Both the position numbers and the translations under genes were made by a program. From positions 248,001-312,000 of the forward strand of contig CAZKJL010000001.1 in the NCBI GenBank assembly GCA_964553135.1: DNA of 64,000 nt, in the 5' to 3' direction. The stretch comes from CAZKJL01 sp964553135. Lineage in GTDB: Bacteria > Patescibacteriota > Gracilibacteria > Peribacterales > Peribacteraceae. Each line of letters opens with the position of its first letter. The stretch's first letter is position 1. Below, in pieces: positions 56,479 to 64,000 of the stretch. Below the pieces are notes generated by a model. It had not been told where the DNA came from and did no database searches. It saw only the letters and a list, made by a program, of their open reading frames with translations.

Positions 56479-56543
56479 AGTTTTGTATATGAGCGCTTAC
56501 TCGTGACGTATTGGTCGGTACCGTTAGGAGGGTAATGGGGGTT

Positions 56544-56584
56544 TGGGGGAGGTAGGGAACCGAACAAGGTTCCCTCCTCCCCCA
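56544..56584. other. Long GC-rich hairpin after the asnB-like gene
   Basis: TGGGGGAGG (56544-56552) pairs with CCTCCCCCA (56576-56584), and GGGAACC (56555-56561) with GGTTCCC (56568-56574), loop GAACAA. No T-run follows on either strand, so it is not a standard terminator, though it stands where the leftward asnB transcript ends. The rest of 56479-56636 shows nothing else. Confidence 0.6.
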
Positions 56585-56636
56585 TAAAAGAAAAACCTGT
56601 TGCTTGCCGCAACGATGGTCTTTGTCATTCCTTCAA

Positions 56637-58454
56637 TTACGCGTCGTAGACTGTTTCGAACCAGTAATGCAGCTGCATGATGTTGCTGAGCTGATGCAGC
56701 CCGTACTTTTTCTTCGACTGGTGATCGGCGAAGATCGATCGGAGCGTCGCGGTATCGAAATATTCGTTGATGCGCTTGCCGGAGAGCGCCTCTTCCACGA
56801 GCGGCGCGCACTCGCGGCGGATCCACTTGGCGAGCGGGGGATAGAACGATGACTTGGGAAGCGTGAAGAGGTGTGCGGGCAAGATCGAGCGGTACGTATC
56901 CTTGAGAAGCGCCTTCGTCTTTGTCGGTTTCACGTGGAGCGAACTCTTCGTGGCGTGCGACCACGCGATGACGCGGGGGTCGAGGAACGGAACGCGGCAC
57001 TCAAGCCCGCTTGCCATCGTCACGGCGTCACAGAGCTTCAAGGATTCGTCGACGAGCCACATGTGGCGGTCCACTTCCATGAACGTGCGGACGGGATCGG
57101 TCTTGGGAGTCGCGGCAAAGTGCGCGCGGAAGACGTCCGTTGCTGCACTGGGCGTGAACCAGCTTCCTTTGGCGATGGAGCGTACTTCCGCTTCGGGACG
57201 GGCAAGCAGTCTTTCCGCCAGCTCCGGCCCCGCCGACATCGAAAGAACGTCACTGGGGTAGCTGAAGATCTTTGCGATGAGCTTTCGCATCGGAACGGGA
57301 ATCCAGCTGATCATCGCCATGATGCGTGCGATGCGGTAGCGCGGATATCCGCCGAAGAGTTCGTCGCCGCCGGCGCCCGAGAGCACGACGTCCACTTTTT
57401 TCTTGGCTATGCGAGCGAGCGCGTACTGTGCCACCGAAACGGAGTCGGCGTTGGGCAAGTCCAGCGCGCGCGTCGTGTCGCGGTACATCGTGCGGTAGTC
57501 TGCGGCGGTGAGAAGCAGTTCCTGGTGGTCGGTTTTATAGTGCGCCGCGGTGAGGCGTGCGAGGTCGGCATCGCGATTGAAGCGTGCGGCGTCTTCCTCC
57601 TCCGTCGCATCGAACCGAACGGTGAATGTTTTCACGGGAGTCTTGCTCGCCGCAGCCATGTGATGGAGCGCGATGGAGGAATCCATCCCGCCGCTCAGGA
57701 AAATTCCGATGGGACGGTCGGCGATCATGTGATCTTCCACCGCTTTCTGCATTACCTCGGGGAATCCGCGTTTGAATTCCGCCGCAGATTTCTTTTCTAC
57801 GAATTCCGTCGTTGCACTGAACGTTTTTCGCGTCTCTTTTCCGCTCTGCCACGATGCGATCGTTCCGGGCTTCAGGGCCTCTATGCCTTCGCAAAGCGTC
57901 TTTGGGCCCGGCACGTACTGCAGGCGCATGAACGCCGAGAGCGAGGCCTCATCGATGTTCGGTTTCTTCGGCATTGCGCGCATGAGCGAGCGCATCTCGG
58001 ACGCGAAGTGCGGTTTTCCGTCGATCGTCGTGAGGTAGAGCGGCTTGATGCCGCTCGTATCGCGCACGAGGTGCAGCGTTTTCGTCACGGTGTCGTAGAG
58101 CGCGAACGCGAACATGCCCGAGAGCTTGCTCACGAAGTCGATGCCGTACTTTTCGTAGAGTTTGATCAGCACTTCCGTGTCCGTTCCGGTTTTGCACGTC
58201 ATCTTCTCCGCATCACGCAGGCGACGGTAGTTATAGACCTCGCCGTTATAAACCATCACGACGGTTTTCTTCTCGTTCCACATCGGCTGATCGCCCTGCG
58301 GCGTGGGATCCAGGATCGCCAGACGTGCGTGGCCGAGCGAAACGTCGTGACCCACGAACACGGCGTTGCCGTCCGGGCCTCGGTGCACCAAGGCTTCGGT
58401 CATGCGGTCGATACGCGACCGATCTTCGCCGATGAATCCGGCAATGCCGCACAT
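56637..58454 (-). CDS. asnB: Asparagine synthase (glutamine-hydrolysing)-like
   Basis: 605 residues. The N-terminal glutaminase domain starts with the nucleophile Cys2 (MCGIAGFIG), with HRGPDG and YNGEVYNY for glutamine binding. The C-terminal synthetase has the ATP-binding FLSGGMDSS and SGAGGDELFGGYPRYR. It amidates Asp, or, as in some polysaccharide loci, a sugar acid or similar acceptor. A second gene of the same family starts at 63721. Confidence 0.92.
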   Translation of the reverse strand: MCGIAGFIGEDRSRIDRMTEALVHRGPDGNAVFVGHDVSLGHARLAILDPTPQGDQPMWNEKKTVVMVYNGEVYNYRRLRDAEKMTCKTGTDTEVLIKLYEKYGIDFVSKLSGMFAFALYDTVTKTLHLVRDTSGIKPLYLTTIDGKPHFASEMRSLMRAMPKKPNIDEASLSAFMRLQYVPGPKTLCEGIEALKPGTIASWQSGKETRKTFSATTEFVEKKSAAEFKRGFPEVMQKAVEDHMIADRPIGIFLSGGMDSSIALHHMAAASKTPVKTFTVRFDATEEEDAARFNRDADLARLTAAHYKTDHQELLLTAADYRTMYRDTTRALDLPNADSVSVAQYALARIAKKKVDVVLSGAGGDELFGGYPRYRIARIMAMISWIPVPMRKLIAKIFSYPSDVLSMSAGPELAERLLARPEAEVRSIAKGSWFTPSAATDVFRAHFAATPKTDPVRTFMEVDRHMWLVDESLKLCDAVTMASGLECRVPFLDPRVIAWSHATKSSLHVKPTKTKALLKDTYRSILPAHLFTLPKSSFYPPLAKWIRRECAPLVEEALSGKRINEYFDTATLRSIFADHQSKKKYGLHQLSNIMQLHYWFETVYDA

Positions 58455-58462
58455 ACGGGCTC

Positions 58463-58468
58463 AGTATA
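58463..58468 (-). promoter_or_regulatory. -10-like hexamer of asnB
   Basis: TATACT, preceded by GC, ends 8 nt before the ATG at 58454. Confidence 0.55.
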
Positions 58469-58483
58469 GCGGTTTTGAGCCGC

Positions 58484-60094
58484 CTATTTGGCGATTTTCT
58501 GCCACTCGATGCGGTACAGCTTCACCTCTTTTCCGGGCACTTCTTTGATTTCTTTGAGGGGAAGCGTGTCGTAGATCAGGCGGTAGACGTGGTCCGAGCG
58601 AACCTCGAGCGTCGGGATGTACACGTACGAGACGTTGCGACTCCTGAGATAATCGCGGAGCGCGTTGCCGTCTTCTTTCACGAGTCGCGGCACGTTCGGA
58701 TCGATGTTGCCGGCCAAATCCTGAATCGGGTGACCCGAGAACATGGCGAAGCGTCCGTTGTCGCGCACGCCGATGATGGCGCCCGGCTCCATGTTGTCAT
58801 GGATCCAATCGATGGGACCCCACCACGCCTTCTCTTCTTCCACCGTCGGGAATCCGGTGAACGTGAGACCCTTGGTCCACTTCGTGGTGTGTAAATCGTC
58901 GCGGAAGTACCAGAAGCAGAGCGCCAAGATCGCCATGATCATCAGGCTCAAGAATGTCTTTCGGAAACGCATCGATGCGGGAACCGCCGCGACGAGCAGG
59001 CTTGCGAGCGGGATCATGAGGACATGCATCGCCGGGTTCACGTAGCGAAGTCCGTGCAGATCGGCGAAATACCACTGGTACCCGACAAGCACGCCGAAGT
59101 AGCAGGCCATATAGACCGTAAGCACCGTCATGAGCGGCCTTTGGCGCGTATCGGCCAATCCGCGGACGAGAGCCACGAGCAGCAGCAGCGACGATGCCGC
59201 GGCGACGGCGATGACGTGCTCGAACTGGAACACGTTCCATCCGACGATCGTGAGGTATCGCGAGAGCGAGAAGTGATCGAACGAGAAATTGTGCAGACTC
59301 AATGCAAGTTCGCGGCGACCGACTTGGTTGGCGGGAACGAACGAACCGGAGAGCGCGTATTGCCACATCATGAAGATGCCGAGACAGACCGCGGCCGTGA
59401 TGCCGAATCCGAGAATGAACGAGAGCGCCTTCTTGCGATCCGTCGCATGCTTTTCCGTGAGAAGTTTGCAGCACTCGCAGAGTCCCACGGCACCGGCCAA
59501 GAAAATGCCGTCGCCACGGGTCATGATGGCGAGACCCGCCGGAATGCCGACGAGCACGCCGCGCTTGAACGTGCGACTTTCTCCTTTGTTCGGCCACACG
59601 TAGAGCGCCAAGGTCAGAATCGTGAGCAGCGTGAAGATCGCCGTATCCATGCCGTTCATCGCTTGGAAGAACGCGTTGGCCTGGAGCGTGATCAAGATGA
59701 ACGCGACCCAGCTCGTGAGCTTGTCGTCGGTGAGTTTGAAGGTGAGCACGTAGACCGCAACCGTGGCGCAGGCACCGAGAACTGCCGAAGAAATGAACGT
59801 TGCCTTGATGGCCAGAGCCATCGGCAGGAGCCAGAAGTAGAGCGAGATCCCGAGCACCCACAGCAGCGGCTGTCCGCCCGTCGTGTGGACCCAGTCGTAC
59901 GAAAATTTGTGACCGATGGCGAAGTTTTTGGCCACGCTCATCTCGCTGAACGCATCATCCAAGATCCATGTGGTCATGCCGAGGCCGCGTATCGGAGCCA
60001 TGAGCAGGAAAACAGCCTTGGCCAAGAGCACGAGTGCCGCGACCAGAATGACCCAGCGAACTCCGGCACGTCGAAAGAAGGATGATGCATGCAT
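58484..60094 (-). CDS. GT-C-like membrane protein
   Basis: 536 residues with about 11 helices and a C-terminal soluble domain of about 130 residues (IDWIHDNMEPGAIIGVRDNG). The first loop carries ILDDAFSEMSVAKNFAIG and TTGGQPLLWVL, the acidic pattern of GT-C transferases. A polyprenyl-phosphate sugar donor could come from the adjacent GT2 enzyme at 60118. The start is set at 60094. Confidence 0.7.
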   Translation of the reverse strand: MHASSFFRRAGVRWVILVAALVLLAKAVFLLMAPIRGLGMTTWILDDAFSEMSVAKNFAIGHKFSYDWVHTTGGQPLLWVLGISLYFWLLPMALAIKATFISSAVLGACATVAVYVLTFKLTDDKLTSWVAFILITLQANAFFQAMNGMDTAIFTLLTILTLALYVWPNKGESRTFKRGVLVGIPAGLAIMTRGDGIFLAGAVGLCECCKLLTEKHATDRKKALSFILGFGITAAVCLGIFMMWQYALSGSFVPANQVGRRELALSLHNFSFDHFSLSRYLTIVGWNVFQFEHVIAVAAASSLLLLVALVRGLADTRQRPLMTVLTVYMACYFGVLVGYQWYFADLHGLRYVNPAMHVLMIPLASLLVAAVPASMRFRKTFLSLMIMAILALCFWYFRDDLHTTKWTKGLTFTGFPTVEEEKAWWGPIDWIHDNMEPGAIIGVRDNGRFAMFSGHPIQDLAGNIDPNVPRLVKEDGNALRDYLRSRNVSYVYIPTLEVRSDHVYRLIYDTLPLKEIKEVPGKEVKLYRIEWQKIAK

Positions 60095-60103
60095 AGTGAC
60101 GGC

Positions 60104-60109
60104 ATTCTA
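60104..60109 (-). promoter_or_regulatory. -10-like hexamer
   Basis: TAGAAT ends 9 nt before the ATG at 60094. Confidence 0.45.
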
Positions 60110-60117
60110 CACGTCCT

Positions 60118-60858
60118 TCAGCGGCCTGCAGAAGGGCGAATGCGGCCGTATTCTTTCTTGGCGCGGATGCGAATGACGGACATGAACGCTTCTTTGATTT
60201 CGTGCCAGCTCAAGTTGCTGATGCCGCGTCTGCGGTTCACGAAGATCGTCGGCACTTCGCCGATCTTGAATCGTCGCAGGTGCAACTGGTACGCGACCTC
60301 GGACAGAACGACGTAGCCTTTGGCATCGATGAGGTTCATCTGGAGCGATTCGATGGCGTGGCGCGTGTAGCAGCGGTAGCCGTTGGTGTAATCGCTCATG
60401 GGAATGCCGAGAATGAGCCGTGCGTAGCGGTTGGCCCACTTGCTGAAGAACGTGCGCTTCCAGCCCCATTCGTAGATGCGGCTGTCGGGCAAATATCTGG
60501 AGCCCAGGACCATGTCGTAGCCTTCGTCGATTTTTTTGAGAAACCGCGGCAACTCTTCGGGGTTGTGCGAAAAGTCGGCGTCCATCTCGAAGAACAATTC
60601 GTAGTCGCTCTTGAGTCCGAAACGGAAACCTTCGAGTACCGCCGAACCGCGACCGCCTTTGCCACCGCGACGAATGAGATGGAGGCGTCCGTTGAACTGG
60701 GGCTCCAGATGTTTCACGATTTCGGCCGTTCCGTCGGGGGATCCGTCATCCACCACCACGACATGCACGTCCGCATACTCGGTGAGCAGACGTTCGCACA
60801 ACTTACCGATGTTCTCGGCTTCATTGAACGTGGGGATGGCGATCAGGGTTTTCTTCAT
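60118..60858 (-). CDS. GT2 polyprenyl-phosphate mannose synthase-like (DPM1 type)
   Basis: 246 residues: LIAIPTFNEAENIGKL, VDDGSPDGTAEI, the metal motif EMDADFSHNP, and SRYLPDSRIYEWGWKR with NGYRCYTRHAIESL, all as in DPM1. It should transfer mannose or another hexose to a polyprenyl phosphate for GT-C enzymes; one such gene lies directly downstream (24 bp). No membrane helix is needed in this type. Confidence 0.91.
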   Translation of the reverse strand: MKKTLIAIPTFNEAENIGKLCERLLTEYADVHVVVVDDGSPDGTAEIVKHLEPQFNGRLHLIRRGGKGGRGSAVLEGFRFGLKSDYELFFEMDADFSHNPEELPRFLKKIDEGYDMVLGSRYLPDSRIYEWGWKRTFFSKWANRYARLILGIPMSDYTNGYRCYTRHAIESLQMNLIDAKGYVVLSEVAYQLHLRRFKIGEVPTIFVNRRRGISNLSWHEIKEAFMSVIRIRAKKEYGRIRPSAGR

Positions 60859-60865
60859 CGGACGG

Positions 60866-60871
60866 AGTATA
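60866..60871 (-). promoter_or_regulatory. -10-like hexamer
   Basis: TATACT ends 7 nt before the ATG at 60858. Confidence 0.5.
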
Positions 60872-60898
60872 GATCCACCCGTACCCTGCGTACCACTC

Positions 60899-61669
60899 CT
60901 AGCGCTTGGTTCCGGAGCCTCTCCAGCTCACTCCCTTATACGGGGAGATGTGGACGTCCGTGAAATCTTTGGGGTCGAACCAGCGTTCGATCTCCGCACG
61001 AGAAATGAACCACGTCTGCGGAGCGTTCAATTTATCGAACACGTTGAGCACGTTGCGCTCGAACGTCAGACGGCGCCAGTTCTGGAAATACTGATAGAAG
61101 GGGAGGAATCGGAGCGGGAGCAGGTAGACCGTGTAGATGGGTACATAAAGGAGAGCCGTGAGGACGCGGGCGAGAAACAGCACGACGCCGCGCGGCAAGA
61201 AACGGATGATGAGCGTCTTGATGGGCTCGACCATGTGGCTGTTGAGTCCGTTTCCTTCGGCGCTGTAGACCCACACGATGGTGCGTCCGCCCGGCTTGCA
61301 GTGACGGGCGATGTTTCGGAACGATGCGATGGGCTGATCGGTGTGATGCAGAACGCCGATGGAGTAGACGATGTCGAACTGCTCACCGAGTTCCATCTGA
61401 GCGATGTCGGCTTCTTTGAGGCGGACATTCGTGAGACCCGCGGTGTTCTTGGCTGCGCTGCCGAGTGCGTTCAGGTCGATGCCGAGTACGTCTTTGGCGT
61501 ACGGTGCCACGAACTGAATGTGCTGACCGCCGCCGCAGCCGCAGTCCAGCACCGTCTTGCCGCGGAAGTCCTCCAGCGTGTTCGGCCAGATCCATTCGGT
61601 GAAGAGCCACTTGTTATCGTCGTACAAGCGTTCCCACTGCCAGGCCCATTGATCTTGCTTCTGTTGCAC
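60899..61669 (-). CDS. Class I SAM-dependent methyltransferase
   Basis: 256 residues: VLDCGCGGGQHIQFVAPYAK (motif I), GIDLNALGSAA, FDIVYSIGVLHHTDQP and CKPGGRTIVWVYSAEG. The middle holds a hydrophobic segment (FLPRGVVLFLARVLTALLYV) that may touch the membrane. The start is a GTG at 61669; the TATACT hexamer is 23 nt upstream, a longer leader than usual here. Confidence 0.83.
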   Translation of the reverse strand: MQQKQDQWAWQWERLYDDNKWLFTEWIWPNTLEDFRGKTVLDCGCGGGQHIQFVAPYAKDVLGIDLNALGSAAKNTAGLTNVRLKEADIAQMELGEQFDIVYSIGVLHHTDQPIASFRNIARHCKPGGRTIVWVYSAEGNGLNSHMVEPIKTLIIRFLPRGVVLFLARVLTALLYVPIYTVYLLPLRFLPFYQYFQNWRRLTFERNVLNVFDKLNAPQTWFISRAEIERWFDPKDFTDVHISPYKGVSWRGSGTKR

Positions 61670-61692
61670 GGAGAGAAAGGAGGATTGACCCG

Positions 61693-61698
61693 AGTATA
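61693..61698 (-). promoter_or_regulatory. -10-like hexamer
   Basis: TATACT ends 23 nt before the GTG at 61669. Confidence 0.45.
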
Positions 61699-61739
61699 GG
61701 TGCCGCGCGCGTCGGTTGCCAGGAGGGTGGGCGGACCCC

Positions 61740-61745
61740 TAGGCT
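61740..61745 (+). promoter_or_regulatory. -10-like hexamer
   Basis: TAGGCT ends 6 nt before the GTG at 61752. Confidence 0.35.
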
Positions 61746-61751
61746 TGGCTT

Positions 61752-63704
61752 GTGCTTGGCATTCTTTCCGCCATCGTTCTTGTCGCAGTCATCGCGGCAT
61801 GCGGATATGTGTTCGCGACGTCCGTTCTTCGGACCAAGAGTCCCTATGCCGTACTCGGACTGACGTTCACGTTCGGGCCCGCCGTGTGGCTTCTGCTCTC
61901 GAATGGTTTGGCGTACGCGGTCTCGCTCCGTGCGGCATTCGCTTTGGCACTGCTCCTCATCGCCATCTTCGATCTTGTTTCGCTTCGATCGTTCGGTTTC
62001 TTTCGACCGGAAAAGAGCGATCGAGCCGCGACGTGGTTCCTTTTCGGGCTCACGCTCGTCATCGGTTTCGTCCACGCCCGATTCATCGGCAGCGATCCGT
62101 GGTCGTGGCAGCACTTTCCGCTCGCTTCCACCATCGTCGCGGGGAACTTCCCGGTGATGACGCCCATCGATCCGCTCCATCACCTCCATTACCACTACGC
62201 TCCGGCGTTCACTGCGGCCGGGTTTCAACTCCTCACGGGGTTGCCGCTCACCGTCGGGTTCGCGTTCCAGCCGCTCGTGGGTGCCGCGGGCATTTTGTTC
62301 TTCGTTGCCGCACTTGTCCGTGAACTGACGGGCTCGGTTCGCACCGCCGTCATCGCCTCTTTGCTTGCGATCGGGGGAGCGGGTTTGCAGTGGATCAACG
62401 GGCCGGAACTGTGGGCTCTCGTGCAGATGGTTCTTTCGGGTTTTCGCGATACGCATGCACTGAGCGGACTCGGCACGCTCGTTGCGAGCCCCATCACGGT
62501 GTCACCGCTCATGTTCCTGGGTCATCGTTCCACCGCGATGGGACTCCCTCTTCTCTTCGGATTGTTTTGGACACTTCGTGCATGGACCGAGAACAACTCG
62601 CGCTTCGCCGTTTTCGCAGGATTCATCTTCGCACTCGCGCTCACACTCACGATGGAGCTGGCGTTCGTGACGATCTGTGTGACGCTCGCGCTCACGGCGG
62701 GTATCGCCCTCCTCTTTCCATCGTCTCGTACGTTCGGCATAAAAATTCTGTGGTTTGGACTTGCGGCACTCGTTCCGGCACTCCTCATCGGGCTCGTGCA
62801 TGGGGGAGTGCTCACCGGACTTCTTGCCGGAGGCACGCGCTCCTTCGTCCTGCACATCAGCTCGCGCCTCATCTACAACTCGTACGGCAGCACCGTCGCT
62901 TTCTACAGTGTGCAGTTCCTGCGTGACTTCGGCTTGCCGCTGCTCTTTCTGCCGCTGGCCGCGGTCTTCGCTTGGCGCCGCAGGCTCACGCAGCCGTTGT
63001 GGCTCGTGCTGCTCGGACTCGGCGTACTCCACTTCCTCCTGCCCTTCGCCATCGAATATCAGCTCATCCGGGGAGAAATGCGTCGTTCCTTTTATCCCGC
63101 CACGAGCATTTTCGCGCTCATGTCCGGCGTGTACGTCTGCGATCGCTTTCTTTCATCGCGTCGTCGTTCACAGCGTACCGCGGGTATCGGATTGATTGCA
63201 GCAATGCTCGTTTCGTCGACCCTCTACTTGGTACTCCGCGGTTTCATGCCGCAGATGCGCTGGCAGCCCGAACCGCTCTTTGCAGGATTGCCCCCCATCA
63301 GCGCCGAACAACGCGAGATGTACGAGTGGGCGAAGAACCACACGTCACTTTCCGATTTCTTCTACGTACGGAATCTCACCGTGCCGTTTGAGGCGCTCGT
63401 ATCGGAAGAAGAGGCGCAGCTCAAAGAACGCATTCTCTTCATGACCTACGCCGGCCGCTACACCATCGGGCCCATCATCTTCTGGGATTACACCCAGGAG
63501 TGGCTCGATGACAACATCCGCGCCGAGCGGACGTGCGATGCCGCCACGATGAAGCGCCTGCACGTGAAGTATTTGCTCGTCGAGAATGCCGAGCGAGCCG
63601 CGTGGTTCACCTCGAAGTGTCGCGCATCCGATTGGACCGTTCGTTATCGGGGAGGGCCGATAGCTCCCGTTATCTATGAATTGACGTCTCAAGGGCCGAA
63701 ATAA
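61752..63704 (+). CDS. Large GT-C-like membrane protein
   Basis: 650 residues with about 14-15 helices and a C-terminal soluble domain of about 140 residues. The first large loop contains FIGSDPWSWQHFPLAS and a His-rich HHLHYHYAPAF, which may bind metal or substrate. It fits the general GT-C plan but has no clear family signature, so polymerase (Wzy-like) or other lipid-linked glycan roles stay open. The start is the GTG at 61752. Confidence 0.62.
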   Translation: MLGILSAIVLVAVIAACGYVFATSVLRTKSPYAVLGLTFTFGPAVWLLLSNGLAYAVSLRAAFALALLLIAIFDLVSLRSFGFFRPEKSDRAATWFLFGLTLVIGFVHARFIGSDPWSWQHFPLASTIVAGNFPVMTPIDPLHHLHYHYAPAFTAAGFQLLTGLPLTVGFAFQPLVGAAGILFFVAALVRELTGSVRTAVIASLLAIGGAGLQWINGPELWALVQMVLSGFRDTHALSGLGTLVASPITVSPLMFLGHRSTAMGLPLLFGLFWTLRAWTENNSRFAVFAGFIFALALTLTMELAFVTICVTLALTAGIALLFPSSRTFGIKILWFGLAALVPALLIGLVHGGVLTGLLAGGTRSFVLHISSRLIYNSYGSTVAFYSVQFLRDFGLPLLFLPLAAVFAWRRRLTQPLWLVLLGLGVLHFLLPFAIEYQLIRGEMRRSFYPATSIFALMSGVYVCDRFLSSRRRSQRTAGIGLIAAMLVSSTLYLVLRGFMPQMRWQPEPLFAGLPPISAEQREMYEWAKNHTSLSDFFYVRNLTVPFEALVSEEEAQLKERILFMTYAGRYTIGPIIFWDYTQEWLDDNIRAERTCDAATMKRLHVKYLLVENAERAAWFTSKCRASDWTVRYRGGPIAPVIYELTSQGPK

Positions 63705-63708
63705 GCGC

Positions 63709-63714
63709 TATAGT
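63709..63714 (+). promoter_or_regulatory. -10-like hexamer
   Basis: TATAGT ends 6 nt before the ATG at 63721. Confidence 0.45.
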
Positions 63715-63720
63715 AGCCGC

Positions 63721-64000
63721 ATGTGCGGCATCGCAGGCATCATCAACTTGGACGGCACGGCGGTTGATCCGAAGAGCTTGGATCGACTCACCGATGCGCT
63801 CGCGCACCGCGGGCCGGACGGCCGCGGCACATTCATCGAGGGAGGCGTGGGATTCGGACATCGTCGTCTCAGCATTCTTGATTTGTCGAATGCCGCCGCC
63901 CAGCCGATGCGTTCGGTGTCGGGCAATGCCGTCGTCACGTTCAACGGTGAGATCTATAACTTCCAAGAACTTCGCGAAGAACTGAAGTTCCGCGGCAGGA
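63721..64000 (+). CDS. asnB: Asparagine synthase-like amidotransferase (3' end outside window)
   Basis: Only the first 93 residues are visible. They are the glutaminase domain: MCGIAGIINLDG with Cys2, LAHRGPDGRG, FGHRRLSILD and TFNGEIYNFQELREEL. It differs clearly from the asnB-like protein at 56637, so the two are paralogues and not a recent duplication. The synthetase domain lies beyond the edge. Confidence 0.9.
   Translation, partial: MCGIAGIINLDGTAVDPKSLDRLTDALAHRGPDGRGTFIEGGVGFGHRRLSILDLSNAAAQPMRSVSGNAVVTFNGEIYNFQELREELKFRGR

Noticed and set aside
56544..56584. Rho-independent terminator
   Set aside because: The stem is strong but no T-run follows on either strand; listed as a hairpin of unknown role.

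Overview
The window is a GC-rich (high-50s % by eye) bacterial chromosome segment with tightly packed genes, standard stop codons (TGA is used as a stop) and no prophage, transposase or CRISPR array. Gene content and style suggest a Candidate Phyla Radiation (Patescibacteria) genome, perhaps Peregrinibacteria-like: several palindromic interspersed repeats, almost no Shine-Dalgarno sequences, a mevalonate rather than MEP isoprenoid route, and a very large glycan locus. This placement is inference.

Layout. 1-11 kb is housekeeping: pheT (running off the left edge), tRNA-Ser, a GT-C membrane protein, a DUF4383 protein, rpmB, a lipoprotein MsrB, an M50 protease, an ornithine-carbamoyltransferase-like gene, a pentapeptide-type protein, a zinc-ribbon protein, a tRNA-Thr with two broken neighbours, and sufU-sufS. 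11-17.6 kb is a first block of glycosyltransferases. 17.7-25.2 kb is a mevalonate cluster transcribed leftward: idi, uppS, mevalonate kinase, mvaD, HMG-CoA reductase, archaeal-type HMG-CoA synthase and thiolase. It ends with an unusual fusion of a DUF35 OB-fold to a guanylate-kinase-like P-loop domain. At 25.3 kb is a secreted or anchored Hcp-like protein with no type VI secretion genes beside it.

26-64 kb is a surface-polysaccharide locus. It has sugar-nucleotide genes for dTDP (rmlA, rmlB), GDP (gmd, a reductase/epimerase, a ColD-like enzyme), CDP (rfbF, rfbG, rfbH, two tyvelose-epimerase-like genes) and UDP (wecB) sugars. It also has aminotransferase, acetyltransferase, FemAB-like and methyltransferase genes, a Wzx-like flippase, and two AsnB-like amidotransferases. 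The whole window holds about 18 glycosyltransferases: eight GT4, five GT2 and five GT-C-like membrane proteins. The mevalonate cluster plus uppS would supply the polyprenyl carrier on which these enzymes build.

Two genome-wide signatures stand out. First, about 40 genes have a TANNNT (mostly TATACT, TACACT, TACAAT, TACCAT) -10-like hexamer ending only 6-14 nt before the start codon, and no Shine-Dalgarno; this implies leaderless or very short-leader mRNAs with many single-gene promoters. Second, the intergenic gaps of the glycan locus carry a structured repeat built of nested hairpins. Its stems change sequence between copies while staying complementary, and it is often followed by degenerate 9-bp tandem repeats.
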